A stretch of 64,000 nt of DNA from SZUA-584 sp041656035 (GCA_964586785.1 CAZPHS010000007.1:15561-79560), one strand, 5' to 3'; shown: positions 40,884 to 50,170, counted from the stretch's first letter. Made by a program: numbers and translations. The notes: generated by a model from the letters alone, not told the origin.

Positions 40884-41960
40884 CTACGCTTTTCTTTCAA
40901 AATCCTTCATAAACTCTATAAGCTTTTTTATGCCTTCCACAGGCATGGCGTTATAGATGCTTGCGCGCATACCGCCTACGCTTCTGTGGCCTTTAATATT
41001 AACAATTCCATAAGTTTTAGCCTCGGCGACAAATCTTTTGTCGAGAGCGGCGTCGCCCGTTACAAAAGTTATGTTCATAATGGAACGGTCTTTTTTATCG
41101 GCGGTGGCTTTATACAGCGACGAACTGTCGAGATAATCATAAAGCAAAGCCGCTTTTTTCTCGTTATACGCCTGCATAGCTTCGATACCGCCGTTTTTAA
41201 GCAAATGAGAAAAAACAAGACCCGAAATATAGATGCCGTAGGTTGGCGGCGTATTATACATCGAATCGTTTTTAACATATACGCCGTAGTCAAGCATAGA
41301 GGGAGTATTCTCCGGCGCCTTGCCCGCAAGGTCTTCGCGTATAATTACTACCGTTACGCCCGCGGGGCCTATGTTTTTTTGAGCGCCCGCGTATATAAGC
41401 CCGTAATCGCTTACGTTTATTTTTTCAGACAATATGTTTGAGGACATATCGGTAACTATAGGCAAGCCGCCGGTATCGGGAAGCTTTGTGTACCGGGTGC
41501 CGTATATGGTGTTGTTCTGCGTTATATGAACGTAATCCGCGGGTTCCGTAAACATTTCTTTTTTTAACTCCGGAATATACGCGAAAGCCCTGTCTTCAGA
41601 AGAAGCGGGCACCATAACGCCGCCCAGTTTTTTTGCCTCGGCCAGCGCCTTTTTTGCGAACTCGCCCGTTTTAACGTAATAAGCGCGGCGGTGTTCGGTC
41701 ATAAGATTAACAGGCACCATAGAAAACTGCATAGACGCGCCGCCCTGTATAAAAAGCACATGGTAATTATCCGGAATTGACAGCAGCTTACGCAAATCCG
41801 CCTTTGCCTTTTCGTGAATTTCTTCGTAATCCGCGGAGCGGTGGCTCATTTCCATAACCGACATGCCGCTTTCGCCGTAAAACATAAGCTCCCGACGCGC
41901 CTGCCGCAGCACGGCTTTTGGCAGGCAGGCGGGGCCTGCGGAGAAGTTATAAATCTTCAT
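40884..41960 (-). CDS. serC: Phosphoserine aminotransferase
   Basis: PLP enzyme converting phosphohydroxypyruvate to phosphoserine. 358 residues. N-terminal NFSAGPACLPKAVL, then GGASMQFSMVPVNL; the Schiff-base Lys in YAGAQKNIGPAGVTVVI; C-terminal VGGMRASIYNAMPVEGIKKLI. AGGAGG precedes the ATG. It is first of the serC-serA-ppi operon. Confidence 0.97.
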   Translation of the reverse strand: MKIYNFSAGPACLPKAVLRQARRELMFYGESGMSVMEMSHRSADYEEIHEKAKADLRKLLSIPDNYHVLFIQGGASMQFSMVPVNLMTEHRRAYYVKTGEFAKKALAEAKKLGGVMVPASSEDRAFAYIPELKKEMFTEPADYVHITQNNTIYGTRYTKLPDTGGLPIVTDMSSNILSEKINVSDYGLIYAGAQKNIGPAGVTVVIIREDLAGKAPENTPSMLDYGVYVKNDSMYNTPPTYGIYISGLVFSHLLKNGGIEAMQAYNEKKAALLYDYLDSSSLYKATADKKDRSIMNITFVTGDAALDKRFVAEAKTYGIVNIKGHRSVGGMRASIYNAMPVEGIKKLIEFMKDFERKA

Positions 41961-42307
41961 GGGTATACCTCCTGATGGAATCTTTGCAATTCATAATATA
42001 AACTATGTTAAAAAAATAACAAACTTTTTTATACATTATATGCATCGCAGGCTGCAAACGCAAGCGTTGCCCAAACGACGATATTTTTGCTAAACAGAGT
42101 ATAATATATCTTTCCGCGCTTGTATACTGCCTTAAAGAAGTTTGGCATATAAGTTTATCATCTTGACAACCATTTTTGCTTGCCATATAATCACCATATT
42201 ATAAAAACGGGGTAATAACGGTCTGATACGGAAGCTTTTGCTTGTATAATGACGTATAAAAAGCACATATTATCTAAGCGAACGAGTTATATTTTCTGGA
42301 GGCGTAC
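41961..42307. other. 347-base divergent intergenic region serC/greA
   Basis: AT-rich. It holds a consensus promoter for greA (42163-42191), a possible minus-strand promoter near 41985-42020 for serC, and an untranslated leader of about 110 bases for greA with only a weak GCTTTT/AAAAGC pairing. No T-box, riboswitch or tRNA was recognised. Confidence 0.7.
42163..42191 (+). promoter_or_regulatory. Perfect-consensus sigma-A promoter of greA-lysS
   Basis: TTGACA (42163-42168) and TATAAT (42186-42191), both exact, with a 17-base spacer. Transcription would begin near 42198. Confidence 0.9.
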
Positions 42308-42796
42308 ATGACAAACGAGCAGGTCATACTCACAAAGGAAGGTTTACGTGAAAAGCAGGAAAACCTTGATTTCCTTAAAACCGTTAGGAGGGCGCAGATT
42401 TCCGAGCAGATAAGAGAAGCCCGGGCATTTGGAGATCTTTCTGAAAATGCCGAATATGACGAAGCGAAAAACGAACAGGCTCGGGTTGAAACAGAAATCG
42501 CGCGGCTGGAAAAGCTTTTGAGAAACGCCGTTATTGTTGACGATACGGACATAGACACATCCGCCGTAGGTATAGGAACTTCGGTTAAGATACTTGATAC
42601 CGAGTATAATGAGGAAGCGGAATATTTGATTGTGGGCTCAGTGGAGGCCGACGCGGACAGGAACCGTATTTCCAATGAATCGCCGGTTGGTGTCGCTCTT
42701 ATAGGTAAAAAGGTGGGCGATATCGCGGAGGTTATAACACCTCACGGCAGTTTTATATTGAAGGTTCTTGAAATAAAGAAGCAGGGCGGGTCTTGA
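42308..42796 (+). CDS. greA: Transcription elongation factor GreA
   Basis: Rescues backtracked RNA polymerase by stimulating transcript cleavage. 162 residues. The N-terminal coiled-coil finger has the acidic tip residues in AFGDLSENAEYDEAKNEQ, and the C-terminal FKBP-like domain ends SFILKVLEIK. GGAGG is 6-9 bases before ATG. The stop overlaps the lysS start as TGATG. Confidence 0.97.
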   Translation: MTNEQVILTKEGLREKQENLDFLKTVRRAQISEQIREARAFGDLSENAEYDEAKNEQARVETEIARLEKLLRNAVIVDDTDIDTSAVGIGTSVKILDTEYNEEAEYLIVGSVEADADRNRISNESPVGVALIGKKVGDIAEVITPHGSFILKVLEIKKQGGS

Positions 42797-44280
42797 TGGA
42801 CGATATTCAAACACCGGAACAACTCAGCGAAATTCTATCGGTAAGAAGAGATAAGCTTGACGAACTGCGCCGTCAGGGTCAAGACCCTTTTTCGTTTACC
42901 CGTTTTGATAAAACCAACAGTTCTTCCGATATTCTATGCGGATATGACCGCTTTGAGGGCAAAAACGTCAAAATCGCGGGCAGGATAATGTCTAAACGCG
43001 TTATGGGCAAGGCCGGTTTTTCGCATATACAGGACTTTGACGGGCAGATACAGCTTTATGTCCGCAAAGATATTGTAGGGGACGAGCCGTATACCGCATT
43101 CAAAAAGCTTGACATAGGCGATGTAATAGGCGCGGAAGGGGAAGTTTTTAAAACCAACGCCGGCGAGATTTCCGTTAAGGTGCATACCTTTGTTTTGCTT
43201 GCGAAATCGCTTATACCGCTGCCGGAAAAGTTTCACGGTCTTAGGGATACCGATTTAAGATACCGGCAGCGCTATGTTGATTTGATAGTTAATCCGGAAG
43301 TGAAAAAAACTTTTTTGCTGCGCTCCCGCATAATAAAAGAAATACGCGATTACCTTGACGGTTTAGGGTACATAGAAGTTGAAACGCCTGTGCTTTTAAG
43401 CGAAGCGGGCGGGGCGGCGGCGCGTCCGTTTAAAACCCGCCACAACACTCTTGATATTGATATGTATCTGCGCATTGCGACAGAGCTGCATTTGAAGCGC
43501 CTTATTGTCGGCGGCTTTGAGAAAGTATACGAGATTGGGCGTATATTCAGGAACGAAGGGATGTCCGTTAAACACAACCCGGAGTTTACAACAATAGAGC
43601 TTTACCAAGCTTACGCAAATGTGGACGACATGATGGACCTTTGCGAGAATATATTCTGTCATTGCGCGAACAAGCTTTTAGGCGCTGTAAAAATAGAGTA
43701 TCAGGGCAGCCGCGTGGATTTTACTCTTCCATGGAAAAGAATATCTATGGTTGATGCGGTAAAAGAATATACCGGAGCGGATTTTTCGGACTGCACGGAT
43801 GAAACCGCGCGCGATATTGCCAAAAGTTTGGGGCTGGAGGAAACAGATAAACCGCAAACGCGCGGAGAGCTTTTATACGCGGCTTTTGAAGCTTTTGTGG
43901 AAAACAAGCTTACAGAGCCAACATTTATTACCGGATATCCTGTTGAGGTATCTCCTTTGGCCAAAAGACGGACGGACGAGCCATGGCTTACCGAAAGGTT
44001 CGAGCTGTTTATTACGGGACGGGAGCTTGCCAACGCTTTCTCGGAGATTAACGACCCCGCGGATCAGAGGGCGCGGTTTGCGGAGCAGTGCAAACAGCGG
44101 GCTCAGGGCAACGACGAAGCGCATGTTATGGATGAGGATTATATTAACGCCCTGGAATACGGTATGCCGCCTACAGGAGGCATGGGCATAGGTATAGACC
44201 GCCTTGTCATGTTGTTTACGGACAGCGCGTCCATACGCGACGTTATACTATTCCCGACAATGAAGCCAAGGTGCGAATGA
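42796..44280 (+). CDS. lysS: Lysyl-tRNA synthetase, class II
   Basis: 494 residues. The anticodon-binding OB domain covers about 50-150 (VKIAGRIMSKRVMGKAGFSHIQDFDGQIQLYV). Class II motifs follow: motif 1 around RSRIIKEIRDYLDGLGYIEVETPVL, motif 2 FEKVYEIGRIFRNEGMSVKHNPEFT, and motif 3 GMGIGIDRLVM near the C-terminus. Start at the ATG coupled to the greA stop; an overlapping TTG one codon earlier is possible. greA-lysS order is common in Firmicutes. A terminator follows. Confidence 0.97.
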   Translation: MDDIQTPEQLSEILSVRRDKLDELRRQGQDPFSFTRFDKTNSSSDILCGYDRFEGKNVKIAGRIMSKRVMGKAGFSHIQDFDGQIQLYVRKDIVGDEPYTAFKKLDIGDVIGAEGEVFKTNAGEISVKVHTFVLLAKSLIPLPEKFHGLRDTDLRYRQRYVDLIVNPEVKKTFLLRSRIIKEIRDYLDGLGYIEVETPVLLSEAGGAAARPFKTRHNTLDIDMYLRIATELHLKRLIVGGFEKVYEIGRIFRNEGMSVKHNPEFTTIELYQAYANVDDMMDLCENIFCHCANKLLGAVKIEYQGSRVDFTLPWKRISMVDAVKEYTGADFSDCTDETARDIAKSLGLEETDKPQTRGELLYAAFEAFVENKLTEPTFITGYPVEVSPLAKRRTDEPWLTERFELFITGRELANAFSEINDPADQRARFAEQCKQRAQGNDEAHVMDEDYINALEYGMPPTGGMGIGIDRLVMLFTDSASIRDVILFPTMKPRCE

Positions 44281-44308
44281 GCCTTTCGGCTCTTTGATAT
44301 ATTTAAGG

Positions 44309-44346
44309 CGTCCGGGCGATATAATTATCGTCCGGACGTTTTGCTT
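44309..44346 (+). terminator. Intrinsic terminator of greA-lysS
   Basis: A 12-bp stem with one G-T wobble (44309-44320 with 44327-44338) and loop ATAATT is followed by TTTTGCTTTT. Confidence 0.9.
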
Positions 44347-44357
44347 TTCAACCAAAC

Positions 44358-45443
44358 TTACCGCCGCGCGGAACACTCAAGTATAGCGTTTAATACCTCT
44401 TTCGCCTTTCTGTCTGATTTTTCGAAATCCATATGGGGCGCGTAATATCCCTCCAGAACATCATGAAGCTCCTTTGCGCCTTTCAAAGATGCGACGGCGG
44501 CGTTAAGAAGCATTTTGTAGCTTAGCATATCAAAATCAACCGCGGCCTTTTGTTCATCTATTAAAGCGGCATTTTTGTATTTGTCAAGCTCTATTGCCGT
44601 TCCGCCGCGCGCATTGAAGGCTTCGTTATTTGACATAACAGCGAGTTTCAATGATGGTATTATAACATGCTCTATCCGTTCTTCGGGCGCCATAGGGCAG
44701 TAGTAAATTTCCGCGTCGATTCCTCTTATAAACGCCTCGTAAGATACGCTTGCGAGAAGCTGCGGGACGATGCCGCCAAAACCGTGATTAACGGTATATA
44801 CTTTATACGAGCCGTCCGTCAGCGTGTCCGCGAGGCTTATTATTCCGGAGGGCGTTACGCCGGTGGCGAACAGCTTTCTTTTTTTGCCGAGTTTTCCTTC
44901 CGGCTTGTTATTAAAGTGCGCGTCGGCGATGTTTTGCGCTTCAATATAAGCGCCCGCTCTATTTTCGGCGTTATCATATATTTCCGTAATATCGTCCATT
45001 ATGTTTTTCGCCGCGGCCATGTATTTATAAGCGCGTTTGAAAAGACGTTTTATTTCCGCGCCGCATTGTATTATTTCACGTTTTTTATCTTTTATCGGTC
45101 GCGTGTCCCAATAATCGCCAAGGTTTATTATCTCGTCAACCGCCCCCGGGCTGATTGGATCAATAATATGCGGGGCGGTGCCGTCGACGACGGCGGCTTT
45201 AAGCGCGGGAACAAATATGCCGTCAAGAGAATCGGGGTCTGACGAACAACGGAAAAATTCCACATCAAAGCCGGCGTCGCCAACGCCCGAGGCAATTTTC
45301 TTCATAAATGTTGATTTGCCTGTCCCGGGGCCGCCTTTCAAGCAAAAAAAACGGTTTGATTCCCGCCGCGGCACAATGTGGTTATAATATGAATAAAAGC
45401 CGATGCTGGTGTTGTTTCCGGGGAACATGTGTCTTTGAGCCAT
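44358..45443 (-). CDS. P-loop ATPase of the PRK06851 type
   Basis: 361 residues, function unknown. N-terminal FCLKGGPGTGKSTFMKKIAS is a clean Walker A (about 34-50). Family members have two P-loop halves; here the second half (FATGVTPSGIISLADTL, KVYTVNHGFGGIVPQLL) has lost the GKS/T, so only one site looks active. No membrane segment. It converges on lysS. AGGTG precedes the ATG. Unannotated relatives are widespread in anaerobic Firmicutes. Confidence 0.8.
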   Translation of the reverse strand: MAQRHMFPGNNTSIGFYSYYNHIVPRRESNRFFCLKGGPGTGKSTFMKKIASGVGDAGFDVEFFRCSSDPDSLDGIFVPALKAAVVDGTAPHIIDPISPGAVDEIINLGDYWDTRPIKDKKREIIQCGAEIKRLFKRAYKYMAAAKNIMDDITEIYDNAENRAGAYIEAQNIADAHFNNKPEGKLGKKRKLFATGVTPSGIISLADTLTDGSYKVYTVNHGFGGIVPQLLASVSYEAFIRGIDAEIYYCPMAPEERIEHVIIPSLKLAVMSNNEAFNARGGTAIELDKYKNAALIDEQKAAVDFDMLSYKMLLNAAVASLKGAKELHDVLEGYYAPHMDFEKSDRKAKEVLNAILECSARR

Positions 45444-45579
45444 ATTAACACCTCGTTTTTAATAATATGCCGGCAACCATAAAAAATGCCCGTTAAGCCG
45501 CGCATATTAATATTTTGCCCAAAATGGTATGTTTGATAAACGATACGACCTATTAAAAGATAATAGGCATAATGATAGA

Positions 45580-45608
45580 TTGCTTACTTGCGCAAAAGAA
45601 TATATAAT
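45580..45608 (+). promoter_or_regulatory. Possible promoter of the diguanylate cyclase gene
   Basis: TATAAT at 45603-45608 with a weak TTGCTT at 45580-45585, 17 bases apart. Its transcript would begin after the upstream in-frame ATG at 45529, supporting the later start at 45652. Confidence 0.45.
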
Positions 45609-45651
45609 AGCGATAACGCAAATACTGCCAAAAAGCAGGAAGAATAGCTTT

Positions 45652-46791
45652 ATGTTTGCACAATATGATATTAATATAATGTCGCTGGTTATTCTTATAA
45701 TAGTATTTTGTACATCAAAAACCGACAGTATAGGCAAGGCGCGTCAGCTGCTTTTTCGCGCCTTGATTTTCTGCGCGATGCTGCTGCTGTGTTTTGAAAC
45801 GGCGGCGGTTATTTTGACAGGTAAGCCGGAAGGGCATCTTATTAATACGGCGCTTTATTTCTGCTATACCTTCCTTGCCTTTGCGGGAGTGTTGTTTTGT
45901 TTTTTCTGGGTGTTGTTTTGCGCTCTGCGCCAGGGACGCAGGCTTAAACCCCGCGGGTATGTGCTTCTTAGCCTTCCGCTTGCCGCGGTGGCAATACTGT
46001 TAATACTTAACTTTGCAGATGATTATTTGTTTGCCGTTTCACAAGACAACATTTTTCATCCGAGCGGGTTTTTATATATTATAGGCATTGCGACGGGCTG
46101 TTATGTCGCGTTTGGCATGTTTATTATTTGGCGAAGCAAACAAAGTATGCCGCAGAAAGAATACTACCTTTTGCTTATACTTCCTCTTATTATAGCCGCG
46201 GCGGGGTTTGCTCAGCACATGCTGTATGTACGGCTGGTTTGGCCAAGCGCGGCAGTGGGGCTGCTTATTATACAGCTTTACGCGCTGGGCGAAAAAATGA
46301 ATATTGACCATTTGACAGGCCTTTATAACCGCAAATGCCTCGATGATTATGTAAAAGATTTGCTTGCGTCCGGCAGGACTGAAAGTTTCGCCGCGTTGAT
46401 GCTTGATATAGACAATTTTAAAAAGATTAACGATACTTACGGGCATACGGAAGGCGATAAGGCAATTATAGCCGCTGCGGCACTGCTTAAAAAAAGTGTG
46501 CGCAAGTGCGATTTTGTCTCCCGCTACGGCGGCGATGAGTTTCTTATAATACTTGACGAATGCACAATTAAAACCACTGAGCACGTAATAAGCAGGCTGC
46601 GTGAAAACGTGGTGCGTTATAATTCGCAAAACGCGTCGGCTTATAAACTGGATTTTTCTATAGGATATAATCTTTTTAATAATGTTTTGGGTTTAAGGCC
46701 GAAAGATATATTTACTAAGATTGACGGGTTGATGTATAAGAACAAACAAAGTAAAATCAGTACTGGGGATAAACCGAACATAAATACATAA
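45652..46791 (+). CDS. Membrane diguanylate cyclase (GGDEF)
   Basis: 379 residues. The N-terminal half is a seven- or eight-helix membrane sensor region (7TM histidine-kinase-like, about 1-205). The GGDEF domain follows from IDHLTGLYNRKCLDDYV. The active-site motif is intact, YGGDEFLII, and the inhibitory RxxD (RKCD) lies exactly five residues before it, so product feedback is likely. Start chosen at the ATG with GCAGGAAGA 9 bases upstream; the frame is open 41 codons farther. It is the only c-di-GMP gene seen here. Confidence 0.9.
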   Translation: MFAQYDINIMSLVILIIVFCTSKTDSIGKARQLLFRALIFCAMLLLCFETAAVILTGKPEGHLINTALYFCYTFLAFAGVLFCFFWVLFCALRQGRRLKPRGYVLLSLPLAAVAILLILNFADDYLFAVSQDNIFHPSGFLYIIGIATGCYVAFGMFIIWRSKQSMPQKEYYLLLILPLIIAAAGFAQHMLYVRLVWPSAAVGLLIIQLYALGEKMNIDHLTGLYNRKCLDDYVKDLLASGRTESFAALMLDIDNFKKINDTYGHTEGDKAIIAAAALLKKSVRKCDFVSRYGGDEFLIILDECTIKTTEHVISRLRENVVRYNSQNASAYKLDFSIGYNLFNNVLGLRPKDIFTKIDGLMYKNKQSKISTGDKPNINT

Positions 46792-46805
46792 AGAAAGAGA
46801 CAACA

Positions 46806-48473
46806 ATGAAAACAGACCTTAAGATAGCGCGAGAAGCAAGCCTTGAACCTATTTCGCAGATAGCAAAAAAAGGAGGCATACAGGAAAACGAGTTGGCGCC
46901 GTTCGGGCATAACAAGGCCAAGGTTTCGCTTTCCATACTGGAAAGAATGAAGGGCGAGGCCGGCGGCAGGCTTATACTCGTTTCGGCAATAAACCCAACG
47001 CCCGCCGGAGAAGGCAAAACCACCGTTTCAATAGGTCTTGCCGACGCTTTGTCGCGCTGCGGTCAAAGGGCGTTTCTAACGCTGCGCGAGCCGTCCTTAG
47101 GGCCGGTATTTGGAATGAAGGGAGGCGCCGCCGGCGGAGGATATGCGCAGGTAGTGCCCATGGAGGATATTAATCTGCATTTTACGGGCGATATACACGC
47201 GGTAACCGCCGCTAACAACCTTCTTTGCGCGCTTGTTGACAACCACATACAGCACGGTAACAAGCTTGGTATAGACCCAAGACGGATTTCTATAAAACGA
47301 TGCATGGATATGAACGACCGGCAGCTTCGGTTTATAACGTGCGGCCTTGGCGGGCGCGCCAACGGTATGCCGCGGGAAGACGGGTTTGATATAACCGCCG
47401 CGTCGGAAGTGATGGCTGTATTGTGTCTTGCCCGGGATATGCACGATCTTAAAAAAAGGCTTTCCCAAATAAAGGTTGCATACACATATGACGAGCGTCC
47501 CGTAACCGCTTTAGAGGTTAAAGCGGCAGGCGCTATGGCAGCGCTGCTTAAAGACGCCATAAAACCAAATTTGGTTCAAACGCTGGAGAAAACGCCCTGC
47601 CTTATGCACGGCGGTCCTTTCGCGAACATAGCGCACGGATGCAACAGCTATATAGCGACTAATATGGCGCTTCATCTTGCGGACTATGTGGTAACGGAGG
47701 CCGGTTTTGGAGCAGACCTTGGGGCGGAGAAATTTCTTGACATTAAGTGCCGTCAGACAGGCCTGTGGCCGGATTGCGTGGTTATTGTCGTTACAATACG
47801 CGCGCTTAAAAGCCACGGCGGGAAGGACAAGAAGAATTTGTCCGAACCGGATGAGGCCGCTGTTATTAAAGGTATGCAGAATCTTGATAAACATATAGAG
47901 AATATAAAGGATTTTTACGGTTTGCCGGTTGTTGTGGCAATCAACCGTTTTTCCGCGGACACGCAGGAAGAAACAGAACTGGTGCAAAAGCTGTGCGGCG
48001 CGCGTAAAGTTGCGGCGGTGCCCGTGGAAGTATGGGAAAAAGGCGGAGAGGGCGGTCTTTTGCTTGCCAATGAAGTTATTCGGGCTGCAAAAAAGACACA
48101 ACCGCGGTACCCCTACGCGCTGGAAGACGCTATTACGGTAAAAATAGCGAAACTCGCCAAAACAATATACGGGGCTGACGAAGTCCACTATTCCGCGGGC
48201 GTGTTTAAGTCTATAGACATGCTGGCTAAAAACGGATACGGCGGGCTCCCCGTATGCATCGCCAAAACACAGTACTCGCTCTCGCACGATCCGTATTTGA
48301 TTGGGCGGCCGAGCGGTTTTATATTTACGGTGCGCAATATAAAACTGTCCGCCGGCGCCGGATATATAGTTGTGCTTGCGGGCGATATGACAACTATGCC
48401 GGGCTTGCCCGTAAGTCCGGCGGCGGAGCAGATTACAATAGACGATCTGGGGCGGATCGACGGTTTATTTTAA
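46806..48473 (+). CDS. fhs: Formate-tetrahydrofolate ligase
   Basis: ATP-dependent formylation of THF, feeding purine synthesis and, in acetogens, the methyl branch of the Wood-Ljungdahl pathway. 555 residues. P-loop TPAGEGKTTVSIGLADAL near 65-80, then REPSLGPVFGMKGGAAGGGYAQVVPMEDINLHFTGD and FGADLGAEKFLDIKCR, are hallmarks. It begins 14 bases after the cyclase gene. It could serve purL purine synthesis rather than acetogenesis; no other C1 genes are in view. Confidence 0.97.
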   Translation: MKTDLKIAREASLEPISQIAKKGGIQENELAPFGHNKAKVSLSILERMKGEAGGRLILVSAINPTPAGEGKTTVSIGLADALSRCGQRAFLTLREPSLGPVFGMKGGAAGGGYAQVVPMEDINLHFTGDIHAVTAANNLLCALVDNHIQHGNKLGIDPRRISIKRCMDMNDRQLRFITCGLGGRANGMPREDGFDITAASEVMAVLCLARDMHDLKKRLSQIKVAYTYDERPVTALEVKAAGAMAALLKDAIKPNLVQTLEKTPCLMHGGPFANIAHGCNSYIATNMALHLADYVVTEAGFGADLGAEKFLDIKCRQTGLWPDCVVIVVTIRALKSHGGKDKKNLSEPDEAAVIKGMQNLDKHIENIKDFYGLPVVVAINRFSADTQEETELVQKLCGARKVAAVPVEVWEKGGEGGLLLANEVIRAAKKTQPRYPYALEDAITVKIAKLAKTIYGADEVHYSAGVFKSIDMLAKNGYGGLPVCIAKTQYSLSHDPYLIGRPSGFIFTVRNIKLSAGAGYIVVLAGDMTTMPGLPVSPAAEQITIDDLGRIDGLF

Positions 48474-48489
48474 AATTTATTTTGGCTTA

Positions 48490-48518
48490 TTGTTTGCGGT
48501 TAATAGTTTTGCTATAAT
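48490..48518 (+). promoter_or_regulatory. Promoter of the small membrane peptide
   Basis: TTGTTT (48490-48495) and an exact TATAAT (48513-48518), 17 bases apart, 40 bases before the start codon at 48558. Confidence 0.6.
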
Positions 48519-48557
48519 AAGCGGCGGAATTATTATACTTATTATCGGAGCATGTTT

Positions 48558-48662
48558 ATGAACAAAAAAAATAACGGCGCGCTTTTTGTGCTTTTGCTTA
48601 TAATAGCCGGCGCCATCGGCGGTGTTATTATTTATTTATCTTGTACGCCGTTCCATATATAA
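48558..48662 (+). CDS. 34-residue single-helix membrane peptide
   Basis: A start with GGAG 8 bases upstream opens a 34-residue frame: a basic-polar lead (MNKKNNG), one transmembrane helix (about 8-28), and a short tail with a Cys. It has its own promoter at 48490-48518. The lead and the helix recall the start of DUF4321 proteins, which are longer, so this may be a truncated relative or a separate small protein. The frame ends 10 bases before the convergent gltX stop. Confidence 0.5.
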   Translation: MNKKNNGALFVLLLIIAGAIGGVIIYLSCTPFHI

Positions 48663-48672
48663 TACGGCGCTT

Positions 48673-50121
48673 TTATTTTTCAAGCGCCGATATTCCGCTG
48701 TTTATACGCCGCAGCGTTTCGTCCTTGCCAAGAAGATACGCGATTTCAGCCGCGCCCCCGGGCGTTACTTTTGTTCCGGTGATCGCTATTCTAAGCGGCC
48801 AGAACAGCTGCCCGCTTTTTATTCCTAGCTGTTCCGCAAGCGCCGATAAGCTTTGCTTTAGCGAATCAACCGTAAAATCGTCGAGAATTTCGAGCAAAGC
48901 CTTGGCTTTTTTAAGAACGGGCAGAGATGACCGCGCGTCGGTTTTCATTTTTTTGTGTTTATACAGCGACGTATCAAACGGGGGCATCACGGTAAGAAAA
49001 GACAGCTTTTCGGGTATCTCGGTTAACCGCTCCAGCCTTGGCTGTATTAACGCGGCTATAACGTTAAGGTTAAAGCCTAAAACATCCGCCCGCTTAAAAT
49101 ACGGCATCGCCCTGTCAATAAAATCTTTTTGCGGTAACGCGCGTATATACTGCGCGTTCATCCAGGTTAATTTGTCAACATCAAACACGGCGGACGATTT
49201 TGACAATCCCTCAAGCGAAAAAGCTTCCGTTAACTCTTCGAGCGAAAATATTTCCCTATCGTCCCCGGGGCTCCATCCAAGAAGCGCCGTATAGTTTATC
49301 AGCGCCTCTTTTAAATAGCCTTTTTTTATAAAATCGTCAAAAGAGGCGTCGCCGTGACGCTTTGAGAGCTTGCGCTGCTTATCCTTTTTGACAACGGGCA
49401 AATGGATATACGAAGGTATGTCCCAACCGAGCGCGCGGTAAATATGGTTGTACTTGGGTGTGGACGATAAGTATTCAACCCCGCGGATAACGTGCGTTAT
49501 GCCCATAAGGTGGTCGTCTATAACATTCGCGAGATTATATGTCGGCATACCGTCCGCTTTTAGCAGCACATTGTCGTCAAGACCGGCATTCGGCACGGTT
49601 ATATCGCCGAAAACAGCGTCTGTATATGTTGTTTCGCCTTCCTTGGGTATGTTCTGGCGGATAACGTAAGGCTCGCCGGCGCTGAGGCGTTTATTTATAT
49701 CGTGCTCCGGCAAACCAAGGCAATGCTTGCCGTACGTATAGGTTTCGCCGCGTTTTTGCGCTTCTTCGCGTCTTTGCGCCAATTGCTCTTTTGTGCAAAA
49801 GCACCTGTACGCCGCGCCGCATTCTACAAGCTTGTGCGCATAATTTTTATAGATATCGGTACGCTCGCTTTGAATGTACGGACCATAACCGCCCCCTATA
49901 TCGGGGCCCTCGTCATAATAAAGTCCGGTTTGCCTAAGCGTGGAATAAATAACTTCTTTCGCGCCTTTGACCTCGCGTTCCGTGTCGGTATCCTCAATGC
50001 GCAGTATAAAAACGCCTTTGTTCTTTCTGGCGAAAAGCCAGGCGTACAGCGCCGTGCGAAGACCTCCTATATGAAGATAGCCGGTTGGGCTTGGGGCGAA
50101 ACGTGTTCTTACCTGTGTCAT
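48673..50121 (-). CDS. gltX: Glutamyl-tRNA synthetase
   Basis: 482 residues, class I. HIGH motif in FAPSPTGYLHIGGLRTALYAW, KMSKS-type KLSKRHGD, and an all-helical anticodon domain at the C-terminus. It has the four cysteine/histidine-poor insertion of standard bacterial GluRS. The ATG lacks an adjacent ribosome-binding site: AAAGGAG is 30 bases upstream, with a GC hairpin (50131-50146) between them. No other in-frame start fits. Downstream of glnS and pyrG on the same strand, 49 bases from glnS. Confidence 0.96.
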   Translation of the reverse strand: MTQVRTRFAPSPTGYLHIGGLRTALYAWLFARKNKGVFILRIEDTDTEREVKGAKEVIYSTLRQTGLYYDEGPDIGGGYGPYIQSERTDIYKNYAHKLVECGAAYRCFCTKEQLAQRREEAQKRGETYTYGKHCLGLPEHDINKRLSAGEPYVIRQNIPKEGETTYTDAVFGDITVPNAGLDDNVLLKADGMPTYNLANVIDDHLMGITHVIRGVEYLSSTPKYNHIYRALGWDIPSYIHLPVVKKDKQRKLSKRHGDASFDDFIKKGYLKEALINYTALLGWSPGDDREIFSLEELTEAFSLEGLSKSSAVFDVDKLTWMNAQYIRALPQKDFIDRAMPYFKRADVLGFNLNVIAALIQPRLERLTEIPEKLSFLTVMPPFDTSLYKHKKMKTDARSSLPVLKKAKALLEILDDFTVDSLKQSLSALAEQLGIKSGQLFWPLRIAITGTKVTPGGAAEIAYLLGKDETLRRINSGISALEK

Positions 50122-50130
50122 AGTATAAAC

Positions 50131-50158
50131 GCGGCTGTATCGCCGCTTATTCTCCTTT
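50131..50158 (-). promoter_or_regulatory. Stem-loop between the gltX Shine-Dalgarno and its start codon
   Basis: On the minus strand AAAGGAG (50158-50152) is followed by GCGGC-GATACA-GCCGC (50146-50131), then the ATG at 50121. Counting the stem as folded away, with two more possible A-U pairs, the spacer shrinks to about 9-14 bases. No in-frame alternative start exists nearer the Shine-Dalgarno. Confidence 0.55.
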
Positions 50159-50170
50159 CAAATAAAAACA

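Noticed and set aside
42065..42092. Stretch resembling the 26-bp repeat that flanks the IS
   Set aside because: Only a short core TTGCCCAAAC is shared; no inverted ends or transposase nearby, so likely chance.
41961..42307. Possible T-box leader before serC
   Set aside because: No T-box or antiterminator sequence on either strand.
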